Assembly (NCBI RefSeq): GCF_026898155.1
Contig: NZ_CP114029.1
Span: forward strand, 813,501-877,500
Source of the DNA: Jiella pelagia
GTDB taxonomy: Bacteria; Pseudomonadota; Alphaproteobacteria; Rhizobiales; Rhizobiaceae
Reading direction: 5' to 3'
Length of the DNA: 64,000 nucleotides
Part shown: piece by piece, positions 1-8,802 of the stretch
How positions within the stretch are numbered: position 1 is the stretch's first letter
Layout of the letters: every line of letters starts with the position of its first letter
Translations under genes and position numbers: made by a program
The notes under the pieces: model-generated
Database searches by the model: none
Told to the model about the DNA's origin: nothing
The model's input: the letters and a program-made list of their open reading frames with translations, nothing else

Positions 1-863
1 ACGCCATCGGCCGGGTGGCGGGGGGCGAGTTCCTGCCGCTTTCGGTCTCGCTCGGCCGCGTGCCCGGGACCACAGGCTTCTGCGCGGTGATCAACGACAT
101 CACGCCGTGGAAGCGGGCCGAGGAAACGGCGCAGCGCCAGCGCGCCAACGCCGAGGCGTCGAACCTGCAGAAGAGCACCTTCCTTGGAGAGGTGGCGCAG
201 GAGATCAAGGACCCGATCGACGCGATGATCGGCTTTGCCGATCTGATCGGCAGCGAGAGCCTCGGGCCGGTCGGCAACGAGCGCTATCTGGAGTATCTCG
301 ACGACATCAAGCGTTCGGGCCACCAGGTGATCGATCTCGTCACCATCCTGCACGACCTTGCGGAGGTCGAGAGCGGCCGGCAGGAACTCAGCTTCGAGGC
401 GGTATCGCTGGCGGAGATCGTCACAGAGGTGACCGCCGTCATGGCGCCGCAGGCGAACCGGCAGCGCGTCATCATGCGCACCCACCTGCCCTCCTCGGTG
501 CCGCCCGTCGTCGGCGACCGTCCCACGATCCGGCAGATCGCCACCAATCTCGTCGCCAACTCGATCCGCTCGACGCCGGCCGGCGGCCAGTTGATCGTCT
601 CGCTGCGCTACGAAGCAGAAACGGGGGTTTCGCTGCGCTTTCGCGACAGCGGCGTCGGCATGCGCCAGGACGAGATCGACAGCGCCCTGCGGGGCCCGGG
701 AACCGGCTATGCCTCGGCCGGCGCGGAGAGCGGCCGCCTCGGCCTGCCGCTGACGAAGGCCCTTGCCGAGGCCAACAGGGCCGAGCTCTCCATCCGGTCG
801 ACGCCTGGCGAGGGAACGCTCGTCGAGGTGCGCTTTCCGCCGACACGCGTACTGCTCGACTGA
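1..863 (+). CDS. PAS sensor histidine-kinase-like protein, 3' part, H-box His replaced by Gln
   Basis: The 5' end lies outside the window; the frame is open from base 3. What remains is the end of a PAS-type domain (to about residue 35 of the visible part), a HisKA-like dimerisation helix and a HATPase_c domain. The ATP-binding part looks sound: an N-box (NLVANSIRSTPAGG), a G1 box (RDSGVGM) and a G2-like GRLGLPL. In the H-box, however, the usual SHEIRTPL is AQEIKDPI, so the phospho-accepting histidine is glutamine (codon cag near 198). Together with the FADLIGSE.LGPVGNERY stretch this resembles the PdhS/DivL/PleC group of cell-cycle kinases. A DivL-like pseudokinase or a phosphatase-only role is inference. 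Residues 'ESLG' here contain an in-frame GAGCCTC, so that heptamer is not always a lesion. Confidence 0.8.
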   Translation, partial: AIGRVAGGEFLPLSVSLGRVPGTTGFCAVINDITPWKRAEETAQRQRANAEASNLQKSTFLGEVAQEIKDPIDAMIGFADLIGSESLGPVGNERYLEYLDDIKRSGHQVIDLVTILHDLAEVESGRQELSFEAVSLAEIVTEVTAVMAPQANRQRVIMRTHLPSSVPPVVGDRPTIRQIATNLVANSIRSTPAGGQLIVSLRYEAETGVSLRFRDSGVGMRQDEIDSALRGPGTGYASAGAESGRLGLPLTKALAEANRAELSIRSTPGEGTLVEVRFPPTRVLLD

Positions 864-1004
864 TCGGCTCTCCAATCGATCCGATCGGATGGCGGCTCAA
901 GCCGGCGTGGCGATCGAACGGGCTTCAAGGCCGACATCCCGAAGGGGCCTCGGACTGTCCTATGACGCGAGATCGCTCGCGCGGACCGAAGGTAGTTTCA
1001 CGGC

Positions 1005-1048
1005 CCGCTCGGCCTTCGCCCCTGACCCGCTCGGCCTTCGCCCCTGAC
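1005..1048. repeat. 22-bp tandem duplication (two exact copies)
   Basis: Two head-to-tail copies of a 22-bp unit (1005-1026 and 1027-1048, beginning CCGCTCGGCC) lie in the 334-bp gap between the kinase stop and the hppA stop. Nothing else in the gap looks coding. The function is unknown; it may be a simple replication-slippage duplication. Confidence 0.75.
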
Positions 1049-1107
1049 CCGATGGGACGGCGCATCCGCGTCCAAGAGCCTCAGAACGAATTGTTGGAGA
1101 TGGTATC

Positions 1108-1187
1108 GAGAGGCACCGAAAATGCCTCTCGCGATTGCTTTTCGCGATGTTGTTCGGCGGGCGGACGCATCAGCGCCCTGCCCGCCG
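1108..1187 (-). terminator. Two hairpins downstream of hppA, possible termination region
   Basis: Reading the minus strand after the hppA stop there are two strong hairpins. The first has 8-bp arms, CGGCGGGC (1155-1162) and GCCCGCCG (1180-1187). The second has perfect 8-bp arms, GAGAGGCA (1108-1115) and TGCCTCTC (1123-1130), with a 7-nt loop. Neither is followed by a clear U-run, so they may act in Rho-dependent termination or mRNA 3'-end stability rather than as textbook intrinsic terminators. Confidence 0.4.
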
Positions 1188-1197
1188 GCTTCTTCCC

Positions 1198-3348
1198 TTA
1201 CTGATGCGCCAGCACCGCCAGCAGTAGCAGCGCCACGATGTTGGTGATCTTGATCGCGGGGTTCACCGCCGGGCCCGCCGTGTCCTTGTAGGGATCGCCG
1301 ACCGTGTCGCCGGTGACCGAGGCCTTGTGGGCGTCGGAACCCTTCATGTGGCGCACGCCGGCGGCGTCGACGAAGCCGTCCTCGAAGGACTTCTTGGCAT
1401 TGTCCCAGGCGCCGCCGCCGGACGTCATCGAGATCGCGACGAAGATGCCGGTGACGATGACGCCGAGCAGCATCGCGCCGACTGCCGAGAAGGCCTGGCT
1501 CTTGTCCGAGATCAGATAGACGGCGAAGTAGACGACGATCGGCGCCAGCACCGGCAGGAGCGAGGGTACGATCATCTCCTTGATCGCCGCCTTGGTCAGG
1601 AGATCGACCGCGCGGGCATAGTCCGGCCGCTCGGTGCCTGCCATGATGCCGGGCTTCTCGCGGAACTGCCGGCGAACCTCTTCGACGACCGAACTCGCCG
1701 CCCGGCCCACCGCCGTCATGGCGATGCCGCCGAACAGGAACGGGATCAGGCCGCCGAGCAGGAGACCGACGACGACATAGGGGTTGGTGAGCGCGAAGTC
1801 CGGCTGGACACCGCGGAAGTACTCGAAGCCGTTGCCGGCATCGGCCTGCTGGATGAAGAACTGGAGGTCGTAGTTGTAGGCGGCGAAGAGCACCAGCGCG
1901 CCGAGGCCGGCCGAGCCGATGGCATAGCCCTTGGTGACGGCCTTGGTGGTGTTGCCGACGGCGTCCAGCGCGTCGGTCGAGCGGCGCACGTCGGCCGGCA
2001 ATCCAGCCATTTCGGCAATGCCGCCGGCATTGTCGGTGACCGGGCCGAAGGCGTCGAGGGCGACGATCATGCCGGCGACGCCGAGCATGGCGGTGACCGC
2101 GATGCCGGTGCCGTAGAGGCCGGCGAGCTGGTAGGTCGAGATGATGCCGGCGACGATGACGATGGTCGGCAGCGCCGTCGCCTCGAGCGACACGGCGAGG
2201 CCCTGGATGACGTTGGTGCCGTGGCCGGAGACCGAGGCCTCCGAGATCGAGCGGACCGGCCGGAAGCCGATGCCGGTGTAGTATTCGGTGATCCAGACGA
2301 TCAGTCCGGTGACGGCGAGGCCGACGATGCCGCAGATGAACAGGTTGAGGCCGTTGATGGTGATGCCGGCCGAGGACTGGCCGACGTCGCCGAAGCCGAC
2401 GGTTGCCCAGGTGGCGGCGGCGAGGCCGACGATGGACAGGAGCGTCGTCACCCACAGGCCCTTGTAGAGCGCCCCCATGATCGAGCCGTTGGCGCCGAGC
2501 CGGACGAAAAAGGTGCCGATGATCGAGGTGATGATGCAGGCGCCGCAGATCGCCAGCGGATAGATCATCACGCTCTCGATGACGGTGGAGCCGGCGAAGA
2601 AGATCGCGCCCAGCACCATCGTCGCGACGACGGTCACCGCATAGGTCTCGAACAGGTCGGCCGCCATGCCGGCGCAGTCGCCGACGTTGTCGCCGACATT
2701 GTCGGCGATGGTGGCCGGGTTGCGCGGATCGTCCTCGGGAATCCCGGCCTCGACCTTGCCGACGAGATCGCCGCCGACATCGGCGCCCTTGGTGAAGATG
2801 CCGCCGCCGAGGCGGGCGAAGATCGAGATCAGCGAGGCGCCGAAGCCGAGCGAGACGAGTGCGTCGATGACCGTGCGGTCGGCCGGCTCAAAACCGAACC
2901 AGGCGGTCAATGCGAGGAAATAGAGGGTGACGCCGAGAAGCGCGAGGCCGGCGACGAGCATGCCGGTGATCGCCCCCGACTTGAAGGCGACGCCGAGGCC
3001 GGCGCCGAGCGAGCGCGCCGCCGCCTGGGCGGTGCGCACGTTGGCCCGCACCGAAACGTTCATGCCGATGAAGCCGGCAAGGCCGGAGAGGATCGCGCCG
3101 ATGGCAAAGCCGGCGGCCGCATAGAGGGACAGGAGGAGCCAGGTCAGCGCGAAGACGACGACGCCGACGATGGCGATCGTCGTATACTGCCGGGCCAGAT
3201 AGGCCTGCGCACCTTCACGGATGGCGCCGGCGATCTCCTGCATGCGCGCCGAGCCCTGATCGGCGGCAAGAACGGAGCGTGTCGCCCACATGGCGTAGAC
3301 GAGCGCCAGCAGCCCGCAAAGGGCTACGACCCATAGAATTGTCTGCAT
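1198..3348 (-). CDS. hppA: K+-independent membrane-bound proton-pumping pyrophosphatase
   Basis: Hydrolyses pyrophosphate and uses the energy to pump protons across the inner membrane. The protein is 716 residues, the normal size, with about 16 hydrophobic segments. The catalytic loop [11 protein letters not shown] is at about 190-200 and the acidic DNVGDNVGD motif at about 216-224. The [10 protein letters not shown] stretch (about 465-474) has lysine where K+-dependent enzymes have alanine, which marks the K+-independent subclass. The frame is open further upstream, but the start at 3348 is chosen because a GAGGAAA ribosome binding site precedes it and the protein then begins with the first membrane helix. 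It is transcribed alone. Confidence 0.95.
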   Translation of the reverse strand: MQTILWVVALCGLLALVYAMWATRSVLAADQGSARMQEIAGAIREGAQAYLARQYTTIAIVGVVVFALTWLLLSLYAAAGFAIGAILSGLAGFIGMNVSVRANVRTAQAAARSLGAGLGVAFKSGAITGMLVAGLALLGVTLYFLALTAWFGFEPADRTVIDALVSLGFGASLISIFARLGGGIFTKGADVGGDLVGKVEAGIPEDDPRNPATIADNVGDNVGDCAGMAADLFETYAVTVVATMVLGAIFFAGSTVIESVMIYPLAICGACIITSIIGTFFVRLGANGSIMGALYKGLWVTTLLSIVGLAAATWATVGFGDVGQSSAGITINGLNLFICGIVGLAVTGLIVWITEYYTGIGFRPVRSISEASVSGHGTNVIQGLAVSLEATALPTIVIVAGIISTYQLAGLYGTGIAVTAMLGVAGMIVALDAFGPVTDNAGGIAEMAGLPADVRRSTDALDAVGNTTKAVTKGYAIGSAGLGALVLFAAYNYDLQFFIQQADAGNGFEYFRGVQPDFALTNPYVVVGLLLGGLIPFLFGGIAMTAVGRAASSVVEEVRRQFREKPGIMAGTERPDYARAVDLLTKAAIKEMIVPSLLPVLAPIVVYFAVYLISDKSQAFSAVGAMLLGVIVTGIFVAISMTSGGGAWDNAKKSFEDGFVDAAGVRHMKGSDAHKASVTGDTVGDPYKDTAGPAVNPAIKITNIVALLLLAVLAHQ

Positions 3349-3564
3349 GCCGTTTCCTCGCTTGGTCGCAAGCCCCTGGCCGGCGACGATCCCTTTTATG
3401 GCTTCTATAGCTTCTTGAGCCCCGGCCGACTTGCTCCCCCGCGACCAAAGGCATGCGGAGGTTATATGAGCGCGTCGCCGCGTCAAGCGCAGGGAGGAAA
3501 GGAGACAGACCTTGTCACTTGATCGGCGGGCCCGCGCCAGGTGGCCCCGCTCGACACGGCTGGA

Positions 3565-4800
3565 TCAGGCCGGAAGCAGACGGGCGCCGGCGCGCCGGGC
3601 CTCGAGAAGGACCGCCACCATGCACACGACGGCGATCGGCAAGGCGACGAGGTTCATCGTCTCCCAGCCGCTGGCGACGAAGACCCGTCCCGACATGAAG
3701 GAGGAAAACGCCACCGTCGTGAACAGGACGAGATCGTGGAAGCCTTGCGTCTTGCCCTTCTCGGAAGGGCGGTGTGTCTCGGCGACCATCGCCGTCGCGC
3801 CGATGAAGCCGAAGTTCCAGCCAAGCCCGAGCAGGACGAGGCCGAGCCAGAACTGCCAGACAGCGATGCCCGAAAGAAACACGGCAAAGCTGGAGAGGAG
3901 CGCGACGAGGCCCGCGGCGATCACCCGCTCCTTGCCGTAGCGGGCGATCAGCTTGCCGGTGAAGAAGCTCGGGCCGAACATCGCCATGACGTGCCACTGG
4001 ATGCCGAAGAAGCCGATTTCCTGGGGATGGCCGCAGGCGACGATGGCGAGTGGCGCGCCGGTCATCACGAAGCTCATCATCGCATAGCTGCCGACGCCGC
4101 ATAAGAGCGCCGTGAGGAAACGCGGCTGGGCGACGATTTCGGCAAGGGGACGGGCGGGAAGAGCCGGCTCTTCCGCGGAATTCGCCGCCGCCTTGTCGGC
4201 CACGACCAGCCTGGACAAGACGAAGACACCGAGAAATCCGAGGATCGAGACGCCGAAGAAAGCTCCGGCGAACTCCGCCGGACGGAACAGATCGGTGGTG
4301 AAGTTCACCATCTGCGGCCCGATGACGGCGGCGAACATGCCGCCGGCGAGCACCACGGAGATCGCCCGCGCCTGATAGTCGCGCGGCGCGCCATCGGTGG
4401 CGGCGAAACGGTATTGCTGGGTGAAGGCGTTGCCGCAGCCGACCACGATCAGCGATGCGACGAAGGCCCAGAAGGACTGGGCGAGCAGCGAGAAGGCGGC
4501 GAGCATCCCGCCGATCGAAACGAACAGGGCACCGGCGGAAAAGCCGAGCCGCCGGCCGATCGCCCGCATCAGCGCCGCCGCCGGCAGCGCGCCGAGCGCG
4601 ACGCCGACATTGAAGCCGGTGACCGGCAGCGTCGCCAGCGACTTGTCGTCGAGGAGCAGCCAGGTGCCGGCGAGGCCGCCGGTGGAAATCGCCACCGGCG
4701 CGGCCGAGCCGACGATGGCCTGGGCGGCGGCCAGAACGAGGGCGTTCCGGCGCGCCGTCCTGATCCCCAGCCCGCCGACCGGCTCCGCCGCAACGCTCAC
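3565..4800 (-). CDS. Major facilitator superfamily transporter
   Basis: A 411-residue inner-membrane protein with about 12 hydrophobic segments and a charged central loop near residues 200-215 ([14 protein letters not shown]), the usual six-plus-six MFS plan. After the second helix there is a RAIGRRLGF stretch, a variant of the MFS loop 2-3 signature. The start is GTG at 4800, which overlaps the nusB stop (GTGA), so translation is probably coupled to nusB. The substrate cannot be read from the sequence. It ends the ribH-nusB transcription unit. Confidence 0.85.
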   Translation of the reverse strand: MSVAAEPVGGLGIRTARRNALVLAAAQAIVGSAAPVAISTGGLAGTWLLLDDKSLATLPVTGFNVGVALGALPAAALMRAIGRRLGFSAGALFVSIGGMLAAFSLLAQSFWAFVASLIVVGCGNAFTQQYRFAATDGAPRDYQARAISVVLAGGMFAAVIGPQMVNFTTDLFRPAEFAGAFFGVSILGFLGVFVLSRLVVADKAAANSAEEPALPARPLAEIVAQPRFLTALLCGVGSYAMMSFVMTGAPLAIVACGHPQEIGFFGIQWHVMAMFGPSFFTGKLIARYGKERVIAAGLVALLSSFAVFLSGIAVWQFWLGLVLLGLGWNFGFIGATAMVAETHRPSEKGKTQGFHDLVLFTTVAFSSFMSGRVFVASGWETMNLVALPIAVVCMVAVLLEARRAGARLLPA

Positions 4801-5309
4801 GGCCGTTCGCGCTTGCCGGAGGGTGCGCCGGTCTCTGTCCGTCGCTCCTTGGCGATGCGGTCGAGGACGGCGTTGACGAGCTTCGGCTCCTCATCGGTGT
4901 AGAAGGCGCGCGCCACGTCGACATACTCGTTGATGATCACCGCAACCGGCACGTCGAGCCTCGAGCTGATCTCGAAGACGCCGGCGCGCATGATCGCCCG
5001 CAGCGTCGTGTCGAGACGGGCGAGCGGCCAGTCGGTCGGCAGGGCGCGGTGGATCAGCGGATCGATGGTCGCCTGCTGGCGCACGACACCGGACACGACG
5101 TCGCGGAACCAGGCGGCATCGGCGTCGCGATACTGCTCGCCGTCGATCTCCTGGCCGAGCCGGAAGGATTCGTATTCGGCGACGGTCTCCATCAGCGTCG
5201 AACCGCCGACATCCATCTGGTAGAGCGCCTGCACGGCTGCGAGGCGCGCGGCGCCCCGCTTGTTGGCGGCCTTCGCCGCCGGCCGTTGCGGCTGCGCGGA
5301 TTCGACCAT
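4797..5309 (-). CDS. nusB: Transcription antitermination factor NusB
   Basis: RNA-binding protein that with NusE (S10) forms the boxA-recognition complex for rRNA antitermination. It is 170 residues and all-helical, with a basic N-terminus ([18 protein letters not shown]) and the conserved C-terminal [15 protein letters not shown] and [10 protein letters not shown] motifs. The ATG lies 2 nt from the ribH stop, so the two are co-translated. The ribH-nusB pairing is standard in alphaproteobacteria. Confidence 0.95.
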   Translation of the reverse strand: MVESAQPQRPAAKAANKRGAARLAAVQALYQMDVGGSTLMETVAEYESFRLGQEIDGEQYRDADAAWFRDVVSGVVRQQATIDPLIHRALPTDWPLARLDTTLRAIMRAGVFEISSRLDVPVAVIINEYVDVARAFYTDEEPKLVNAVLDRIAKERRTETGAPSGKRERP

Positions 5310-5311
5310 CG

Positions 5312-5761
5312 TCAGGCTCCGAAATGGTCCCTGAGGGCGATCATGCGCAGCGTCGTCTGCGCCGCCTCGCCGCCCTTGTTCTTCCTGGAAGGATCGGCGC
5401 GCACCAGCGCCTGCTCCTCGTTCTCGACGGTGAGGATGCCGTTGCCGATGGCGAGGCCCTCGTCGACGGCAAGCGACATCAGCGCGCGGGCGGATTCGCC
5501 CGCGACGATGTCGAAGTGGAAGGTCTCGCCACGAATGACGCAGCCGAGCGCGACATAGCCGTCAAATTCCGTGCCGCCGCCGTCGGCGCCCGACAGGGCG
5601 AAGCCGATCGCCGCCGGCGCTTCCAGCGCGCCGGGCACGGTGACGACCTCGTAGGAGGCGCCCGCCGCGTCGAGGGCGGCCTTCGCGCCGGAAAGCAGGT
5701 GATCGGCGATGTGCCCGTAATAGCGCGCCTCGACGATCAGGATGTGCGGGTTGGCCGCCAT
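5312..5761 (-). CDS. ribH: 6,7-dimethyl-8-ribityllumazine synthase
   Basis: Penultimate step of riboflavin synthesis: condenses 5-amino-6-ribitylamino-uracil with 3,4-dihydroxy-2-butanone 4-phosphate. The start is taken at 5761 ([10 protein letters not shown]), giving 149 residues, the usual length. Motifs seen are [10 protein letters not shown] (ribityl-pyrimidine site), GCVIRGET(F)H (phosphate binding and catalytic His) and [13 protein letters not shown]. It lies next to nusB and separate from the ribD-ribE pair, across a gap that carries an oppositely oriented gene. I see no FMN riboswitch in the 235-bp leader. Confidence 0.95.
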   Translation of the reverse strand: MAANPHILIVEARYYGHIADHLLSGAKAALDAAGASYEVVTVPGALEAPAAIGFALSGADGGGTEFDGYVALGCVIRGETFHFDIVAGESARALMSLAVDEGLAIGNGILTVENEEQALVRADPSRKNKGGEAAQTTLRMIALRDHFGA

Positions 5762-5996
5762 GGAAATGTCCTTCAGGGAATGGGTTGTCGCGGGGATACG
5801 CCTCCGCCGTGCCGCAAGCAACCGCTCACTTGTCGAACGCTGTCTTTCGAAGGAAGCCGGCAATCCTGAGGCCGTTCCAAAGCGTCTTTCGGCCGAGGGT
5901 GTTTTCACCGCTGCACGATGGGAAACGGAGCCCCGTTAAGCAGAAGTTCATTGCCGGGCGGAACACTCGGTCACGGCCCGTGGAGGAGCGATCCCA

Positions 5997-6482
5997 ATGC
6001 GCAAAGCCGTGATTGCACTCGTGCTCGGCCTGGCGTTCCAGACAACCGGAACCGCGCAGGCACAGATCCTCGATTTCGTCGGGCACTGGCGGCAGGTCTC
6101 TTCGAATGCCGGCGACTGTGCCCGTTGCAGTCTCGACTTCCATGCCTCCGGCGGCGAACTTTCCGTCAAGGCCAACAATGGCTGGTCAGGCGAAGTCGCC
6201 GTCCTTTTCAAGCAACGCGTCGCGGCCGCGACCGGCAACGGCGCGTGGCAGGAGGGCGCCGGCGGCTCCTACGGCGGGCTGGCGTTTTCCGTCGAATTCC
6301 AGCTCGTCGACGAGCGTCTTCACATGCAGATGACGGTTCCGAGGCCGAGCGGCCGCGTATCGCGCATCGAAGCCGTCTACGAGCGAAGCCCGCTCATCAG
6401 CTCCCGCCCCTCGAAAGGAGCAGGCGGAGAGCTGCCGGGCCAGGTTCAGTCCCGCTCCGCCGCAAACAGACGCTCGGCATAG
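5997..6482 (+). CDS. Small secreted protein of unknown function
   Basis: A 161-residue product with a classical signal peptide: MRKAVIALVLGLAF, a polar stretch, then a probable cleavage after AQA near residue 22. The mature part carries a CARC pair (about residues 41-44) and alternating polar/hydrophobic stretches typical of a beta-rich periplasmic protein. The last 37 bp overlap the 3' end of ribE on the other strand. No family is recognised. The start is preceded by a GGAGCG-like site. Confidence 0.6.
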   Translation: MRKAVIALVLGLAFQTTGTAQAQILDFVGHWRQVSSNAGDCARCSLDFHASGGELSVKANNGWSGEVAVLFKQRVAAATGNGAWQEGAGGSYGGLAFSVEFQLVDERLHMQMTVPRPSGRVSRIEAVYERSPLISSRPSKGAGGELPGQVQSRSAANRRSA

Positions 6483-7057
6483 CGCGCAATCTGATCGATC
6501 TCGAGATTGATGTGGTCGCCGGGCTGGCGGTCCCCCCAGGTGGTCACGCTGAGCGAGTGCCGGATGAGAAGGACGTCAAAGACGTCGTCCTCGACCGAGT
6601 TCACCGTCAGCGACGTGCCGTCGAGGCAGACCGACCCCTTGCGGGCGATATAGCGCTTCAGATCCTGCGGCACCTTGAGCCGGAAGCGCACCGCCTCCCC
6701 TTCGTCCTCGCGAGAGACGATTTCCGCCAACCCGTCGACATGGCCGGAGACGAGATGCCCGCCGAGTTCGTCGCCGACCTTCAGCGAGCGTTCGAGATTG
6801 ATCCGGCTTCCCGCCTGCCACTCGCCGGCGGTGGTCAGCCGCAGGGCCTCCTCCCAGGCTTCGACCTCGAACCAGCGGGGGGCCGACGTCGCCTCGGGCA
6901 GCGCCGTCACCGTCAGGCAGACGCCGGCGCAGGCGATCGACGCGCCGATGTCGATCCCTGCCGGATCGTATTCGGTCGATATGCGGAAGGCCCTGCCCTT
7001 TTCGCGCGGCTCGATCGCGTCGATCCGGCCGACATCCGTGACGATACCCGTGAACAT
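6446..7057 (-). CDS. ribE: Riboflavin synthase, alpha chain
   Basis: Final step of riboflavin synthesis: dismutation of two lumazines into riboflavin plus the pyrimidine precursor. It is 203 residues with two lumazine-binding repeats. Each begins in family style (MFTGIV at residue 1; GGHLVSGHVDG near 100), and the first repeat has the CAGVCLTV motif. The start overlaps the ribD stop, so both are in one operon. The 3' end overlaps the oppositely oriented secreted-protein gene by 37 bp. Confidence 0.95.
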   Translation of the reverse strand: MFTGIVTDVGRIDAIEPREKGRAFRISTEYDPAGIDIGASIACAGVCLTVTALPEATSAPRWFEVEAWEEALRLTTAGEWQAGSRINLERSLKVGDELGGHLVSGHVDGLAEIVSREDEGEAVRFRLKVPQDLKRYIARKGSVCLDGTSLTVNSVEDDVFDVLLIRHSLSVTTWGDRQPGDHINLEIDQIARYAERLFAAERD

Positions 7058-8184
7058 CAGCGCCTATCCTCGTTGGTGAAGTCGAACCACGTGTCGGCCC
7101 CGAAGACGTCCTGCCGCAGCAGCCTGAAACGCTCTCTGGCACCGTCGACATCGATCGGAGCCTTGAGCCCCTGTTCGCCGATCTCCACCTGGCCTTCGAC
7201 CAGGATCAATCGCTCGACGAGGCCGGCAGACAGAAAGCTCTCGGCGATCGTCGCCCCGCCCTCGACGAGGATCGAGGTGATGCCCGTCGCGCCCAGGTCT
7301 TCCAGAAGTTCCGGCAGCGCAACGCGCCCGGTCTCCGGATCGGCGACGCAGGCGACGAAGGAAACGCCCTCGGCGGCAAGCGCCGCGCGGCGCTTCGGAT
7401 CGGAGCTTTCGAAGGTGGCGATCATCGTTGGGACGGTCCGCGCGGTCTTCGCGACCGTCATTTCCGGCGATGTGCGCAGGTTCGGGTCGAGGATGATCCG
7501 CGTCGGCGAGCGGCCCGCCATGCCCGGCAGACGGCAGTCGAGCCGCGGATCGTCCTCCAGCGCGGTGCCGGCGCCGACCAGGATGGCGTCGTGGCGGGCC
7601 CGCACCAGATGGGTCTGTGCATCCGACACCGGCCCGGTGATCTTCACCTGGCCGCCGCCCCTGACGCCGATCCGCCCGTCCCGCGACAGCGCCATCTTCA
7701 GCGTCATGCCGGGTCTCGCCTTGCTGTGCCGCGTCAGATAGCCCTCGATCACCCGCGCCGCCTCGACGGCCAGGACCTTCGGGGTGACGATCACCCCGCC
7801 ATCCATCAGCATCTTGTGGCCCTTGCCGTTCACCCGAAGGTCCGGATCGGCCGCCGCCGACACGACACGGGCGATGCCGGCCCGCACTAAGGCCTCGGCG
7901 CAAGGGGGCGTCCGCCCATGATGGGCGCAGGGCTCGAGTGTCACATAGGCGGTCGCGCCCCGCGCCAACTCGCCCGCCTCGGCAAGTGCCCCGGCCTCGG
8001 CATGGGGCCGACCGCCGACCGCCGTCACCCCTCGCCCGACGATGCGCGGCCCGTCGCCGTCGTCGCGCACGATCAGCGTCGCGACGGACGGGTTGGTGCC
8101 CGTACGGCCGGAATTGCGCATGGCGTAGCGGATCGCGGCGGCCATGAAGCGGCGGTCCTCCGGCCGTTCGGGCGAAGACACCAT
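7057..8184 (-). CDS. ribD: Bifunctional diaminohydroxyphosphoribosylaminopyrimidine deaminase / 5-amino-6-(5-phosphoribosylamino)uracil reductase
   Basis: Catalyses steps 2 and 3 of riboflavin synthesis. The N-terminal zinc deaminase domain shows PHAEAGAL and the PCAHHGRTPPC zinc motif. The C-terminal reductase domain (about 150-375) begins TLKMALSRDGRIG and contains an ILVEGGATIAESFL nucleotide-binding segment. Two starts are possible: 8199 and 8184. I prefer 8184 because a GAGGAG ribosome binding site, embedded in the last codons of nrdR, sits seven bases before it. The product is then 375 residues. Confidence 0.93.
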   Translation of the reverse strand: MVSSPERPEDRRFMAAAIRYAMRNSGRTGTNPSVATLIVRDDGDGPRIVGRGVTAVGGRPHAEAGALAEAGELARGATAYVTLEPCAHHGRTPPCAEALVRAGIARVVSAAADPDLRVNGKGHKMLMDGGVIVTPKVLAVEAARVIEGYLTRHSKARPGMTLKMALSRDGRIGVRGGGQVKITGPVSDAQTHLVRARHDAILVGAGTALEDDPRLDCRLPGMAGRSPTRIILDPNLRTSPEMTVAKTARTVPTMIATFESSDPKRRAALAAEGVSFVACVADPETGRVALPELLEDLGATGITSILVEGGATIAESFLSAGLVERLILVEGQVEIGEQGLKAPIDVDGARERFRLLRQDVFGADTWFDFTNEDRR

Positions 8185-8188
8185 CGGT

Positions 8189-8704
8189 TCACTCCTCATG
8201 GGAATTGCCCGGAACGATCGGCGCGGGCGGCGGCGCGATCACCGGTTCCTTATGGGTCCGCGCCAGTTCGCCGATCACCGATTCGAAGTCGCTCGCCTCG
8301 GCAAAGTCGCGATAGACTGAGGCGAAGCGCACATAGGCGACGTCGTCGAGGCCCCTCAGCGCCTCCATGACCATCGCCCCGATGGCATCGGAACGCACCT
8401 CAGGCTCGCCCATCTGTTCGAGCCGCCGCACGATGCCGGAGATCATCCGTTCGACCCTTTGCGGATCGACCGGCCGCTTCCTGAGGGCAATCTCCACCGA
8501 GCGAGCGAGCTTGTCGCGCTCGAAGAGCACCCGTTTGCCGGATTTCTTCAGGACGTGCAGCTCGCGCAGCTGCACCCGCTCGAAGGTCGTGAAACGGCCC
8601 GAGCAGTCGGGGCAGATCCGCCGCCGGCGGATCGCCGCGCCGTCTTCGGCGGGCCGCGAGTCCTTCACCTGGCTGTCCTGAGAGCCGCAAAAGGGACAGC
8701 GCAT
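8189..8704 (-). CDS. nrdR: Transcriptional repressor NrdR of ribonucleotide reductase genes
   Basis: Zinc-ribbon plus ATP-cone regulator that represses nrd operons according to dATP/ATP. The start at 8704 gives [18 protein letters not shown], the canonical N-terminus; the second zinc pair is CPDC. The ATP cone follows (about 49-139, [13 protein letters not shown]). At 171 residues it is slightly longer than most because of a Pro-rich tail. It sits between glyA and ribD, a typical alphaproteobacterial position. A strong intrinsic terminator lies about 30 bp upstream of its start. Confidence 0.95.
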   Translation of the reverse strand: MRCPFCGSQDSQVKDSRPAEDGAAIRRRRICPDCSGRFTTFERVQLRELHVLKKSGKRVLFERDKLARSVEIALRKRPVDPQRVERMISGIVRRLEQMGEPEVRSDAIGAMVMEALRGLDDVAYVRFASVYRDFAEASDFESVIGELARTHKEPVIAPPPAPIVPGNSHEE

Positions 8705-8735
8705 GTCTTCACCCACTCCAGCATCGAACAAAGAA

Positions 8736-8757
8736 AAGGCCGCTTGAACGCGGCCTT
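8736..8757 (-). terminator. Intrinsic terminator after glyA
   Basis: Perfect 8-bp stem AAGGCCGC/GCGGCCTT with a 6-nt loop. On the minus strand it is followed by TTCTTTGTT, a U-rich tail, so it fits a Rho-independent terminator for glyA. nrdR begins only about 30 bp further on. It must therefore depend on read-through, or have its promoter inside the hairpin region. Confidence 0.8.
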
Positions 8758-8802
8758 CCCCAGATAGTCATGATTTGGCTGGCCGAAAAGCGAACAGCGT
8801 GA

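Noticed and set aside
257-263. Other GAGCCTC/GAGGCTC heptamers (for example near 257, 9598, 9718, 32191, 38716, 41433, 43552, 49482, 55544, 56348) as further lesions
   Set aside because: These are in frame and encode family-typical residues; removing a base would break the gene. The heptamer alone is not diagnostic.
1327-3336. Long plus-strand open frame (about 670 codons) opposite hppA
   Set aside because: Antisense shadow of a high-GC gene; composition (Asp/Gly/Arg/Ala-rich, no motifs) is typical of such frames and hppA is clearly the real gene.
5762-5996. FMN riboswitch upstream of ribH
   Set aside because: The conserved RFN-element sequences are not recognisable in this leader.
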